Program-made: the position numbers and the translations under genes
Assembly (NCBI RefSeq): GCF_016808095.1
Contig: NC_068970.1
Span: forward strand, 43,931,630-43,995,629
Direction: 5' to 3'
Length of the DNA stretch: 64,000 bases
DNA from: Vigna angularis
Lineage: Eukaryota; Streptophyta; Magnoliopsida; Fabales; Fabaceae
The notes under the pieces: generated by a model
The model's input: only the letters and a program-made list of their open reading frames with translations
Told to the model about the DNA's origin: nothing
The model's database searches: none
Shown here: positions 25,931 through 35,104 of the stretch, piece after piece
Layout of the letters: each line of letters opens with the position of its first letter
Numbering within the stretch: position 1 is the first letter of the stretch

Positions 25931-26069
25931 TCGAAGACTATGGGTGCAAAATCAGATGTCTTGGCTCGCAAGAATTGGATAGAGATTTTGTGGAACGGTT
26001 TTTGACCAAACCGCAATGTGCAGTTAAAAGGTCAAAATAACAGACGTTAAATGTCCTTTCTGCACTAGT

Positions 26070-28200
26070 GGAGGCAAAATTGGTCGCGCTTAGAGCAGAG
26101 AACACAACCATGAGTGTTGGGCAGAAGACTGTTGAAGCAGGACACAAGATTGTCCGGGTTGAGCGGACAGAGCAAAATACGACACCTGATGGTTTGTGGT
26201 GACCGAATGGAACGAAGGTCAGGGAGAGTAGGACGAAAACTATCCTAGAGGAGAGTATCGTAATGAGCAAAAAGATGGTGGTAAAGGTCGAGAGCACTAA
26301 CGATTAACTACTGTTTGTTCCTGCCACCTTTGAGGTTCATATTTCTAAGTTGTTTGTCTCACCGTAGTTCAAAATGTACGATGTCACAACTAACCTGGAA
26401 GACCACATCAAGACATTTACCAATCGGATAACGTTTCATACTTGGAAGGACGCCATCTGGTGTCGAGCCTTCTCCTTATCTCTAGAAGGGGAAGGGCTAG
26501 AGTGGTTCAATTCCTTGCCTCTTAACACAATTAAGAACTTTGAAAGACTTAAGCGCATGTTTGGACAACAATTTGCGGGCAACCAGGCCCAAGACTTGAC
26601 CGTTTTTGCGTTGGTAAACCCTAAGAAGGAGAAGGAAGAATCATTCAGGGCATTCATGGACCGGTATTAGAAGATCGTATGGCGGGTGAAGGACCTCAAC
26701 CTTGAACTCGCCTTGCAGTATGTACTCTCTACCCTCAGGCTAGAACTGTTCGTCGATAGCATTTGTCAACGAGCCCTTATGACTATGGAGGAGTTAAGGG
26801 AACGGGCGGAGGAGGTTATAAGGGTGGAGGAGATGAAGGAGGTTCATAAGAAGTAGAGACCGGAGGCGGCGGGTGAGAGAAAGGATGGAAAAAAGTCGGG
26901 CGGTTTCCTGGAGAAGCAAGGAGTATCTAGACAGAAAGAACCACCTAGGGGGCCCTGTTTTCAACAATACACCCCGTTGAATGCGACCAGGGCTAAAATT
27001 TTGCAGGAAGCTCTTAGCATAGAGCTAACTCCCATGCTGAAAAGACGCCCTACATCGCCCGGCGCGGACGACAATAAATGTTGTCTATACCGCAAAAATA
27101 TGGGTAACACTATGGAGGAGTACGTGACCCTAAGGGATAAGATTGAAGAGTTGATTCGGGCGGGGCAACTGAAAAAATAAGTAAAAATCGATCGCCAGCC
27201 AAAGCTATCGGAGCGAAGTCCGAGACGGAGGAGTCTAAACATGAGGGAATACTGTGGACGGTCGCGGTATAACAAAGACGACCGTCCATGAACGGCTACA
27301 AGGAGCAGGAGTCGCAACTGGAGCAACAATCGCCCCTTACGCGGGCATATTAATATCATTTCGGGAGGCTTCGCGGGCGGCGGGTCCTCGTCAGTAACCA
27401 GGAAGCGTCATGTCAAAGCTCTCTGGACCGTTCATGCTATGGATAGGCCTAAGAAGACCGCCCCTGACCTAGAGCAGGATGATCCTATGGTCATTACGGC
27501 GGAGATAACCAGGTATGGGGTGAGCAAGGTGCTTGTAGACAAGGACAACTTTGTCGACATTCTGTATTGGAAGATGTTCCAACAGATGTTGGAAGATCTG
27601 ATTGTGCCCTAAAACGAGCAAATAGTGGGCTTCGCAGGAAAACAAGTGGATACTTGGGGGTACGTGGAGCTTCGTACCCCCCTCGGGACCGGTCGGGAGA
27701 GCGAAGATTAGCGGGGCGTTACTTGTTGGTGGAAGTCAACACATCTTACAACGTGCTACTGAGCACCATGTTTTAACGCTTTCGGCGCTATCGTGTCAAC
27801 CCCTCATCTAACGATGAAGTACCCCTCGGACAGAGGGACGATCTATATCGTTCGGGAAAAACAAAAGATGGTTCGTAAATGCTACGTCGTTGGCCTAAAG
27901 CTCTATCCGCACACGACTTGGAGAAAAGCGAAGCGGTTGGAGGTCGCAATGGCGAATTTAGACCCGCGAACAAACACGGAGGATCGAATGAAACCTTTGG
28001 GGGAGGTGCAGTCGGTTGTCATGGGGAAAGACGACTCTCAAGTTACCACAATGGCTAAAGGGCTGGGACAAGGGGCCAAGCGGGAGCTGAGGTCCTTCCT
28101 TTGGCGTAACCGCGATCTCTTTGCCTGGATGGCGGTCGACATACTAAGGATCCACCCCTCGGTCATGTCTCACAAGTTGGCGCTTTTTAAGCAAGCGCGT
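26070..28200 (+). pseudogene. Broken Ty3/Gypsy gag-protease
   Basis: Plus-strand remains of a retrotransposon polyprotein with several stops and frameshifts. A gag N-terminal part (about 26,070-26,330) is followed by a capsid-like domain at 26,374-26,667 (W..A.WCRAFSLSLEG, LEWFNSLP, FERLKRMFGQQF), which stops early and then continues in frame (26,670-26,850). A further gag stretch is open at 26,977-27,177. A retropepsin-like part follows at about 27,340-27,780: ITRYGVSKVLVDKDNFVDIL sits where related elements have VLVD(G/N)GSS(A/V)DIL, so the active-site region is changed. The linker to reverse transcriptase (PHTTWRKAKRLEVAM, NRDLFAW, HKLALFKQAR, 27,793-28,200) is open and then ends abruptly at another repeat. 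No reverse transcriptase, RNase H or integrase remains. Confidence 0.8.
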
Positions 28201-29710
28201 AACACCCCTTACGGAGTACCACTAGAAAATAACAAAATCCAAAATTTTACGCCAGTTTTTTTTTTTAGATTAACATCACGGAACTAAACATCAAAAGTCT
28301 AGGCGTCTTACAACATAAGGTTAAAACCTTACAAATATCAAATTCATTATTCAAAAACATAAAATTACTTTAAAACATGATAAATCCCCCATAGTTATTC
28401 CCATAACTCTCATCTGGCTACTCCATCTCTGCCTCATCTGCAACGCCATCTACTTCTGTACAAGTACGATCATCGTAGGTGGAACCACAACCACAAAATG
28501 AAAGGGTGAGTAACTAAGAATTTAACATAGCATATAATTTCAATATCAAAATATCATAACTTAGATTATCCTAGTCACAACCTTACAATACAACACAATA
28601 TTCAACTCATAACTTAGATCATCACCACCCAGACTATCAAAGTCACAATATTACAATACATCACAGTATTAAACTCCCGACTGAATCATTTACACGAGCT
28701 TCTGTTGTTTCCTTGAATTTTGTCGTACCAAACCTGTTTCGCAAAACAGGGCGATTCGAGCCGTCTTCCATCGCAACTTCAGACCTATCTTCCCGACTGC
28801 TCAAGGAATTACGAGAAAAAACTTCGGTTAGACGCACCCACCGAGCACTATACTCACACAAGCCGAAGTCATTGGGCGAGACATCCAACCCTCTCTAGTC
28901 CCCGCGCATGAGGAAAGGGTGACACTCGAACCTCAGCCTCCGCAGAGACTCAACACACTATCGTATCGCAATACGAATACCATCGATTCGACAAAAATTA
29001 TAAGGAAATGACAGAACGCTTGCTCTCACAATTTTACCATCACAACCATCACACTCAAACCTCAGTCTCCGCATAGACTCAACACACTATCGTATCGCAA
29101 TACGAATACCATCGATTCAACAAAATTCTAGGGAAATGACAGAACGCTTGCTCTCACAATTTTACCATCACAACCATCACCATCATATATAAAGTCAACT
29201 AAATTCATTGACTAACAAATAATTAAATAACTTAATTTAATTATTTATCCTACTACTGCACCCCTCTGAAATTACTAATTTCACACTTCCATAAACTAGA
29301 ACAACATTTCTAGTGCACCCTCACTTTTTAATAAATTCCCAACACCAAAGAAAATACCTAATTTCAATACACCCATTTTTACTCTAAACACACTCCCTTC
29401 TACATCTAACTCTTCAAGTAAACCCCAAAACCATTAAATTACATTTTCTCTTACTTCCAAGTAGGTCCTAAATGAAACTACTCTCTCTCTTTCTCTATTT
29501 ACGTAACCCTTCACTTCTTTCTCTTTCTCTTTTGTTTTCAATACACAAATTTCATTCACTCATCTTTTCTCATAAAACCATGGATCCCACTTCCCACTTT
29601 ATTTGACTTTTCAAACCAAACAATTTCTTCCTCACACCAAAGTTAGGTAACCACTCTTCTTCACCCAACCACCTTACCTTTTTTTTTCCTTAAATTAAAT
29701 CCATCAACAC
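28201..29710. repeat. LTR fragment cut by the giant element
   Basis: It starts GTAACACCCCTTACGG, an LTR-style terminus directly abutting the gag-protease relic, and runs to the left end of the large array. It includes an AAATGAAAGGGTGAGTAACT block, an AACAGGGCGATTCGAGCCG stretch, a 129-bp tandem duplication (28,923-29,180) and a CT-rich tail. No coding region is present. It looks like an older LTR insertion into the Gypsy relic, later split by the Ogre-like element at 29,711. Confidence 0.45.
28923..29180. repeat. 129-bp tandem duplication
   Basis: Two units begin CACTC(G/A)AACCTCAG(C/T)CTCCGC at 28,923 and 29,052. Both contain ACACACTATCGTATCGCAAT, then ACGAATACCATCGATTC, and a CTTGCTCTCACAATTTTACC end. 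They differ at a handful of positions. Confidence 0.9.
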
Positions 29711-30038
29711 TGTCGCAACCGGAATCGCGACGGGACGACGATCCAATAAAAAGAATAGAATATTAGTTTTGAAAAGAGATTTTGGAGTCGCCACCATAGT
29801 TTATTCTGGAAAACTACGGAAAAACCATAAAATGATAAGGCATGGTCAAATTGAACCAGATTCTTGGTTCGGGAGTCGGTTACGTGTAGGGAAGGTATCA
29901 GCACCCTACAACGCCTGCCCTAAGGCAGTACCTTTAACTAAATGCGCGAATGTGGATGTGGTTTCAAAGTGTTTAACTTTCCCTTAAAATAAAACTCAAA
30001 AGAAACAAACAACATTTTTTTTAGTTTTTTGGGCTCGA

Positions 30039-30248
30039 CAAGGATTGACCTTGCTCCTACGTATTCTCATGCAGGATGAGAAATCAGGGTTACGTAGTTC
30101 TTTTAGAAACTGCTTGAGAAACTTGTTTGAAAATTTGTTTGAGAAATTGTTTGGAAAATGATTTGGATTTATGGGAAAGTGAGCCTGACAAGGACTGGCC
30201 TTGCTCCTACGTATCTCCACTTTTGATGGAGAATCAAGGATCACGTAG
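30039..30248 (-). repeat. Duplicated compound hairpin module in LTR1
   Basis: Two related modules, 30,039-30,097 and 30,189-30,248. Each has a small stem CAAGG/CCTTG, then an outer stem CTACGT(A)/(T)ACGTAG enclosing an inner stem. The inner stem is CTCAT/ATGAG in the first and CTCCA/TGGAG in the second, so both arms changed together. The same pair is at 45,365-45,574 and 60,602-60,811. The position is near the 3' end of the LTR in element orientation (U5 side). Confidence 0.7.
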
Positions 30249-30347
30249 TTCTGCAAGGCAATATTGTTTGTTGTTTGAAAATGTTGATGTTTTTAGTTTT
30301 TGAAGATTTTTTATATTTTTTGGTATTTTTTATTTAGGAGAATGAAG

Positions 30348-30491
30348 AGGTTTTTAGCACAAGGACGATGCGTGCGATCACACATGTGCCTAAACCTTTA
30401 AAACATATTTTTTTTGGATTTTTAATTTTAGAAAAGAGAAAAGGTTTTTAGCACAAGGACGATGCGTGCGATCACACATGTGCCTAAACCT
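30348..30491 (-). repeat. 94-bp hairpin unit, two copies in LTR1
   Basis: AGGTTTTTAGCACA pairs with TGTGCCTAAACCT around a GCGTGCGATCAC loop. The unit occurs at 30,348 and 30,442 here and only once in LTR2 (about 45,673) and LTR3 (about 60,910). This alone accounts for the LTR length difference. Confidence 0.8.
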
Positions 30492-30510
30492 TTGAAACAT
30501 ATTTTTTGCG

Positions 30511-30770
30511 TAATGAGTACTAGGCTGATGCGTACGATCGCACGAGCACTCACACGGCTTTTTTTTCCTTTTATTGTTTTGCGTAATGAGTACTAGGCTG
30601 ATGCGTACGATCGCACGAGCACTCACACGGCTTTTTTTTCCTTTTATTGTTTTGCGTAATGAGTACTAGGCTGATGCGTACGATCGCACGAGCACTCACA
30701 CGGCTTTTTATTTATTTTATATTTGGGCAATAAGTACTAGGCTGATGCGTACGATCGCACGAGTACTCAT
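30511..30770 (-). repeat. Hairpin array, 4 copies (LTR1)
   Basis: About 70-bp units, each TGAGTACTAGGCTGATGCGT followed by ACGATCGCACGAGCACTCA. The outer arms TGAGTACT and AGCACTCA pair fully only if the minus strand is the RNA (G-U instead of A-C). The last unit has AGTACTCA and pairs perfectly. The same array is at about 45,741-46,003 and 60,978-61,240. Confidence 0.8.
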
Positions 30771-31329
30771 ACCGAAATTTATTACATTAAATGTTTTTTA
30801 AAGTTTTATGTATTTTTTATTATTTATCATTTTTTCCCTTTTCTTTTTGAAATAAAACGAAATGAACAAATTCACTAAAACAAAAGGGTGTGGGGTATCT
30901 TACAAGGGGTTACATAAGTAAAAACTAATAACCAAACAAATAATAAAAATAAAGAAACAAAAGCTTAAAAATAAAACAAGAGAAACAAAACATGGATGTA
31001 GAGATAAAACCAGGAGTGACGTGTGAAATTGATGCTCCTTTGTATGGGCCAAAATCCCCTCTTTTGTCTTTGTATCCGTCAGGGGTGTCAAGGTAAAACT
31101 GGGGGTGCCATTGAATCTTTGCTTGTCAGGCTCAATTTCCCTTCTTTTTTTTTTACTTGCAGAAACAAATGGGCTTCGGCCCAAATGGAAGGGGTGTGAA
31201 TGGAGTTAGCGTGATGGCAGACAGAGAGAAATTGACCGAATAGGTAGGCCCAAGGTTTTGTTCCAAGCAGCAACATTAGGGGTTCTACTACTTTTCTCAG
31301 TGAAGCTCTTCCCCCTCCACTATACCGCA

Positions 31330-32600
31330 ACGCAGGGACCACAGGGAGGCATCGGTCTCCTCTCATGCGCGCTCACGGAGCAACCACGGCAACGGCCACC
31401 GCACCGAGAGCTAGGGCGTCGTCGGAGCCACTGATCACCGTCGAGGTCGCTGCTGGCCACTGCGCCAATCTCTTCTTCCTCTTTTCTTCCACCCGCGAGA
31501 GAAAGACCCTCACCTCTCCACGCCGCGCCAACGCCGTCATCGACGAGATCAACCACCGCGAGCCATGAGTCCAGGTCGCGGTCACGCGGCTGAGATCGCG
31601 GAGAGGAGTAGTGCGAGTCTGAGGAAGCTGCCGCGAGAGTGGCGGGGATGGAGGCGATTCGCGATGGTCGACGAAGGGGCAAAGGTGGGTGGCTGGTGTT
31701 AGGGAAACTTCACGGTGATGTTGGATTGCAGTTCGGAGCTGGGTGAAGGCAATGACGGAGATTGACGGTGGTGTTGTGGTGAGTTTGAGTTGATCTGAGA
31801 TGAGAAGATGATGGGTGGTGAACGCGGTATCTATGAGAGTTTCGGTGGCGGTAGCGGTGGTGACAGTGAGGGGAGTGTGGTTAGGAGTGATGAGTTGAGG
31901 AAAGTGAATGTTGTTGAAGGGGAAGGCCCGTGAAGTAAGGTGAAGATGATGAGGTTGTATGACCGTGGGATAAGGTTGGTCGTGGCAGTGGGTTTGGAAG
32001 AAAAAGAAAGCGGTTTGGAAGGTTACGGGTGAAGGTCGTGAGAGGCAAAGGCCCTGGTCAGAGGTTGAGAGAGTCAGCTGAAGATGATGGCTTCCCAGTA
32101 GCCGTGGTATTCATTGTTGGAGGTGAAACTGAAGAAGAAAGGGATGGAGGTAATGGATGGATGAAGATCAAGTGTTGGAGGTGAATGAAGAGATGATAGG
32201 TAACGGTGCTGCAGTGAGTGGTAGCCGTGAGGTGTTGGTTGCAGCAGAGGATGAATGATGATGGGTTCTATGGGATAGGTTTCAGGAGCATAGTGATGGC
32301 TGGAGTGGAAATAATGTGTTGGAGATGGCTATGGCAGTGAGTGATAATGGTCGTGAGGGGAAAAGGCCCTGGTTGTGGCACTGGTGAATATGGGTGTTAG
32401 GAAATTGGCCGTGTATAAGGTGGCTGTGACAGTGGGGAATATGGATGGTAGGTTGGGAGCCGTGAGGTAAGGTGAAGATGGAAGGGATGTCTTCATCACA
32501 GGTGTCTCCCCCCCCTTTTCCCTCTGCTGCTTGCCTTCTTTCATAGCCAAATCTCAGAACCCGTGAGCCTCCCAATCTACTCAGAAATCTTCCCGTGACC
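31330..32600. other. GC-rich block inside the LTR
   Basis: The composition changes sharply here, with CpG-rich sequence (31,330-31,700) followed by G-rich, AAGGTGAAGATG-like sequence containing many (G)CCGTGAGG words. Open frames up to 120 codons exist on the minus strand (31,320-31,682) and are the same in all three LTRs, but I recognise no domain. It may be acquired host DNA or LTR leader sequence. Counterparts are at 46,560-47,830 and 61,798-63,068. Confidence 0.4.
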
Positions 32601-33064
32601 CTCTTTTCTTTTGCATGCTGAGCTACAGTTTTTTGGCCGTGAGAAAACAGGGTGAGGGCCCCTCAATCTTGTCTTCTTCTTCATACGGTGGACACCCTGT
32701 GCGTGTGGTTGCTTCCTCTTCTGTGCATGCTGGATGGTGAATCGAAATTGGTGTAGATGAGTTGATTGAAACTGGAGCTGCTGTCCGTGTGTGCTGGACG
32801 GTTGTTGGACGCTACTTCTGGAGTTGGACGTGTTGGAGCTGCTGGACAATGGCAGTTGCTCTCCAAGGTTGGCCACTTGCTGGATGTGCTTCTCCCAAGT
32901 GATAGCACCTCTCCTTTTTCAATAATATCACATGTGTGGCAAAAGTAACGTGGAGGATGCAATTCATGTTTCAGCTTTGTTAAAATGAAGCATTTCCTCC
33001 AGCTAGGCCGTGGGCATTTTGTGTGGCAGGAGCACTTCTTTACGCATACTCCAAGTTGCTCTCC

Positions 33065-33846
33065 TGGACGAGTGGTAGAAAAGGGTGAGTTGGACGAGCG
33101 TAGATGAGGGGGAACGAATTCGGCGAGCGGTCGCGCAAAGGACGAGCGCTCAAAACCGAATGCAGGGAAAACGAACGCTGTAGGAGACCGAACGTTCAAA
33201 AAAAGAAAGTGAGTGCCCAAGTGATGACCGAACGCTCATTAAACAATAAAAACCGAACGCTCAATAAACAATATAAAAACCGAACGCTCACTAACACATA
33301 ACACTTCAAAACCGAACGTTCACTAACACAAACATGACCGAACGCTATTTGCTGAACATCACAATGGGACGAACGTGCAAAGCCGAACGCTAAGGCATAT
33401 ATCATTGAGCCCGAACGTTTGTCAAAACATTATGACCGAACGGTTGAAGATGAGGACGAACGTCCTAACACAACGAAAAGCCGAACGGTTGAACAGTGCA
33501 AAGGACGAACGGTCACTGTTTGGACGAGCGGCCACAGTAACAGTGGGAAAGGACGAATGGTTGAACAGTTTGGACGAACGGTTGAACAATTTGGAAGGAC
33601 GAACGGTTGAACAGTGGGGAAGGACGAACGGCTGAACAGTTTGGACGAACGGTTGAACAATTTGGACGAACGGTTGAACAATAGTGGGGAAGGACGAACG
33701 GTTGAACAGTTTGGACGAACGGTTGAACAATTTGGACGAACGGTTGAACAATTTGGACGAACGGCCTCAGCAACAGTGGGGAAGGACGAACGCTTTCAGC
33801 AACAGTGAGGAAGGACGTACGCTCACTATTTGGACGAACGTTTGAT
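33065..33846. repeat. GACGAACG / CCGAACG repeat array in LTR1
   Basis: More than thirty copies of a (G)ACGAACG or CCGAACG core. They are irregular at first (CCGAACGCTCA spaced by A-rich linkers) and then regular with a ~23-bp GGACGAACGGTTGAACAAT unit. It is CpG-rich and undecayed. The same arrays are at 48,295-49,076 and 63,533-64,000 (cut by the window). The proteins read across it are repeat artefacts. Confidence 0.9.
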
Positions 33847-33949
33847 ACCCCTTTTTTTATTATTTATTTTTTTGCTATTTTATTTTATTTTTTAATTTTT
33901 GTTATTATATACCCCTTTTTTTTGTATTTTTGATATTTATTTCCTTTGT

Positions 33950-34400
33950 TGGTGAAAATAAATTTTATTTAATCAACCCGGACGAAATTGAGTGTTGACA
34001 GCTGCCCCTCTTTACTTAGATTTTACTAGATCATATGATAAACAAAGTTTTCATATTATCAGAGTAAAAGATAAGTAAAGATAGAAATACCAATTTCGTC
34101 TGGATTTGAAGATGAACAAGAAACAAACATAGAATAAAACAAACAAACAAAGCTGAGAGAAATGAAGTGCGACAACCTCGTGGAAGGTGTACCAACGCTA
34201 CAGATGAAATGAACGAGGAAAATTTTTTTTTTGATAAAAGTAAATTTATTAATCAACCCGGACGAAATTGAGTGTTGCCCCTCTTTACTTAGATTTTACT
34301 AGATCATATGATAAACAATGTTTTCATATTATCAGAGTAAAATATAAGTAAAGATAGAAATATTAATTTCGTTCGGATTTCAAAATACACAAGGAAAAAC
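33950..34400. repeat. Duplication of the LTR start and polypurine tract
   Basis: About 175 bp spanning the LTR/polypurine junction (33,950-34,125) occurs again at about 34,232-34,400, inside the internal region. The second copy lacks the six bases ACAGCT exactly at the junction (GTGTTGCCCCTC in place of GTGTTG-ACAGCT-GCCCCTC). The same structure is in copy 2 (about 49,182-49,630). Confidence 0.85.
34001..34015 (-). other. Polypurine tract, copy 1
   Basis: On the minus strand GTAAAGAGGGGCAGC lies directly before the LTR start TGTCAACACTC. It would prime plus-strand DNA synthesis. It fixes the LTR boundary and element orientation. Confidence 0.85.
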
Positions 34401-34476
34401 AGAGAATTTTCAATGACAAAGAAACAGGAACAAACAGGAAAATTTTTTTGAATTAATTAAAAAAATTTTGTTTGTT

Positions 34477-34510
<34 letters not shown>

Positions 34511-34560
34511 CAAATAAAATGAACAAGATTAAATGAATGAGAAATTTGAATTTGATTGGG

Positions 34561-35104
34561 TTCGACCATTGTCATGCAGAGGGTCGTTTGAAAAAAATTA
34601 AACTCTGTACCTGACCATTGCCATGCAGAGGGTCGAGACAAAATAAAACTGAAAACTGCTTTCGACCATTATCTTGCAGATGGCCGGGATAAAAACAAAA
34701 TTGAAACGTGCGCTCGACCATTATCTAGCAGATGGCCGAGATAAAAAACAGAACAAAAGGTGCTTTCGACCATTATCTTGCAGATGGTCGAGATAAAACA
34801 AAATTGAAAAGGTGCTTTCGACCATTATCTTGCAGATGGCCGAGATAAAACAAAATTGAAACGTGCGCTCGACCATTATCTAGCAGATGGCCGAGATAAA
34901 AAACAGAACAAAAGGTGCTTTCGACCATTATCTTGCAGATGGTCGAGATAAAACAAAATTGAAAAGGTGCTTTCGACCATTATCTTGCAGATGGCCGAGA
35001 TAAAACAAAATTGAAACGTGCGCTCGACCATTATCTAGCAGATGGCCGAGATAAAAAACAGAACAAAAGGTTTCGACCATTATCTTGCAGATGGCCGAGA
35101 TAAA
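34561..35104 (-). repeat. Hairpin array next to the polypurine tract, copy 1
   Basis: About eleven units with a 51-53-bp step, each a TCGACCATTATCTTGCAGAT + GG(T/C)CGA inverted repeat (8-bp arms, 10-base loop). In units ending GGCCGA the arm pairs with a G-U pair only in the minus-strand RNA. Linkers are A-rich and alternate among three types (GATAAAACAAAATTG, GATAAAAAACAGAAC and others). Confidence 0.85.

Larger units (their letters stand above)
29711..34000 (-). repeat. LTR1 of the giant element (3' LTR)
   Basis: 4,290 bp, plus-strand ends TGTCGCAACC and AGTGTTGACA. It is 94 bp longer than LTR2 because a 94-bp hairpin unit at about 30,348-30,491 is present twice. Content in plus-strand order: duplicated hairpin module (30,039-30,248), hairpin array (30,348-30,770), GC-rich block (31,330-32,600), and CGAACG array (33,065-33,846). 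The left neighbour bases CAACAC mark the insertion site. The matching right-hand site lies outside the window. Confidence 0.88.

Noticed and set aside
32681..33220. 179-codon minus-strand ORF repeated in all LTRs
   Set aside because: It has no recognisable domain, overlaps the CGAACG array and varies only with LTR identity. It is more likely untranslated LTR sequence.
33422..33773. Overlapping ORFs with regular FNRSSKL / VQPFVQI repeats
   Set aside because: These are translations of the 23-bp tandem repeat in several frames and not a repeat protein.
34561..35104. CRISPR-like regular repeats
   Set aside because: This is plant nuclear DNA. The spacers are related A-rich linkers rather than unique, and no cas genes are present.
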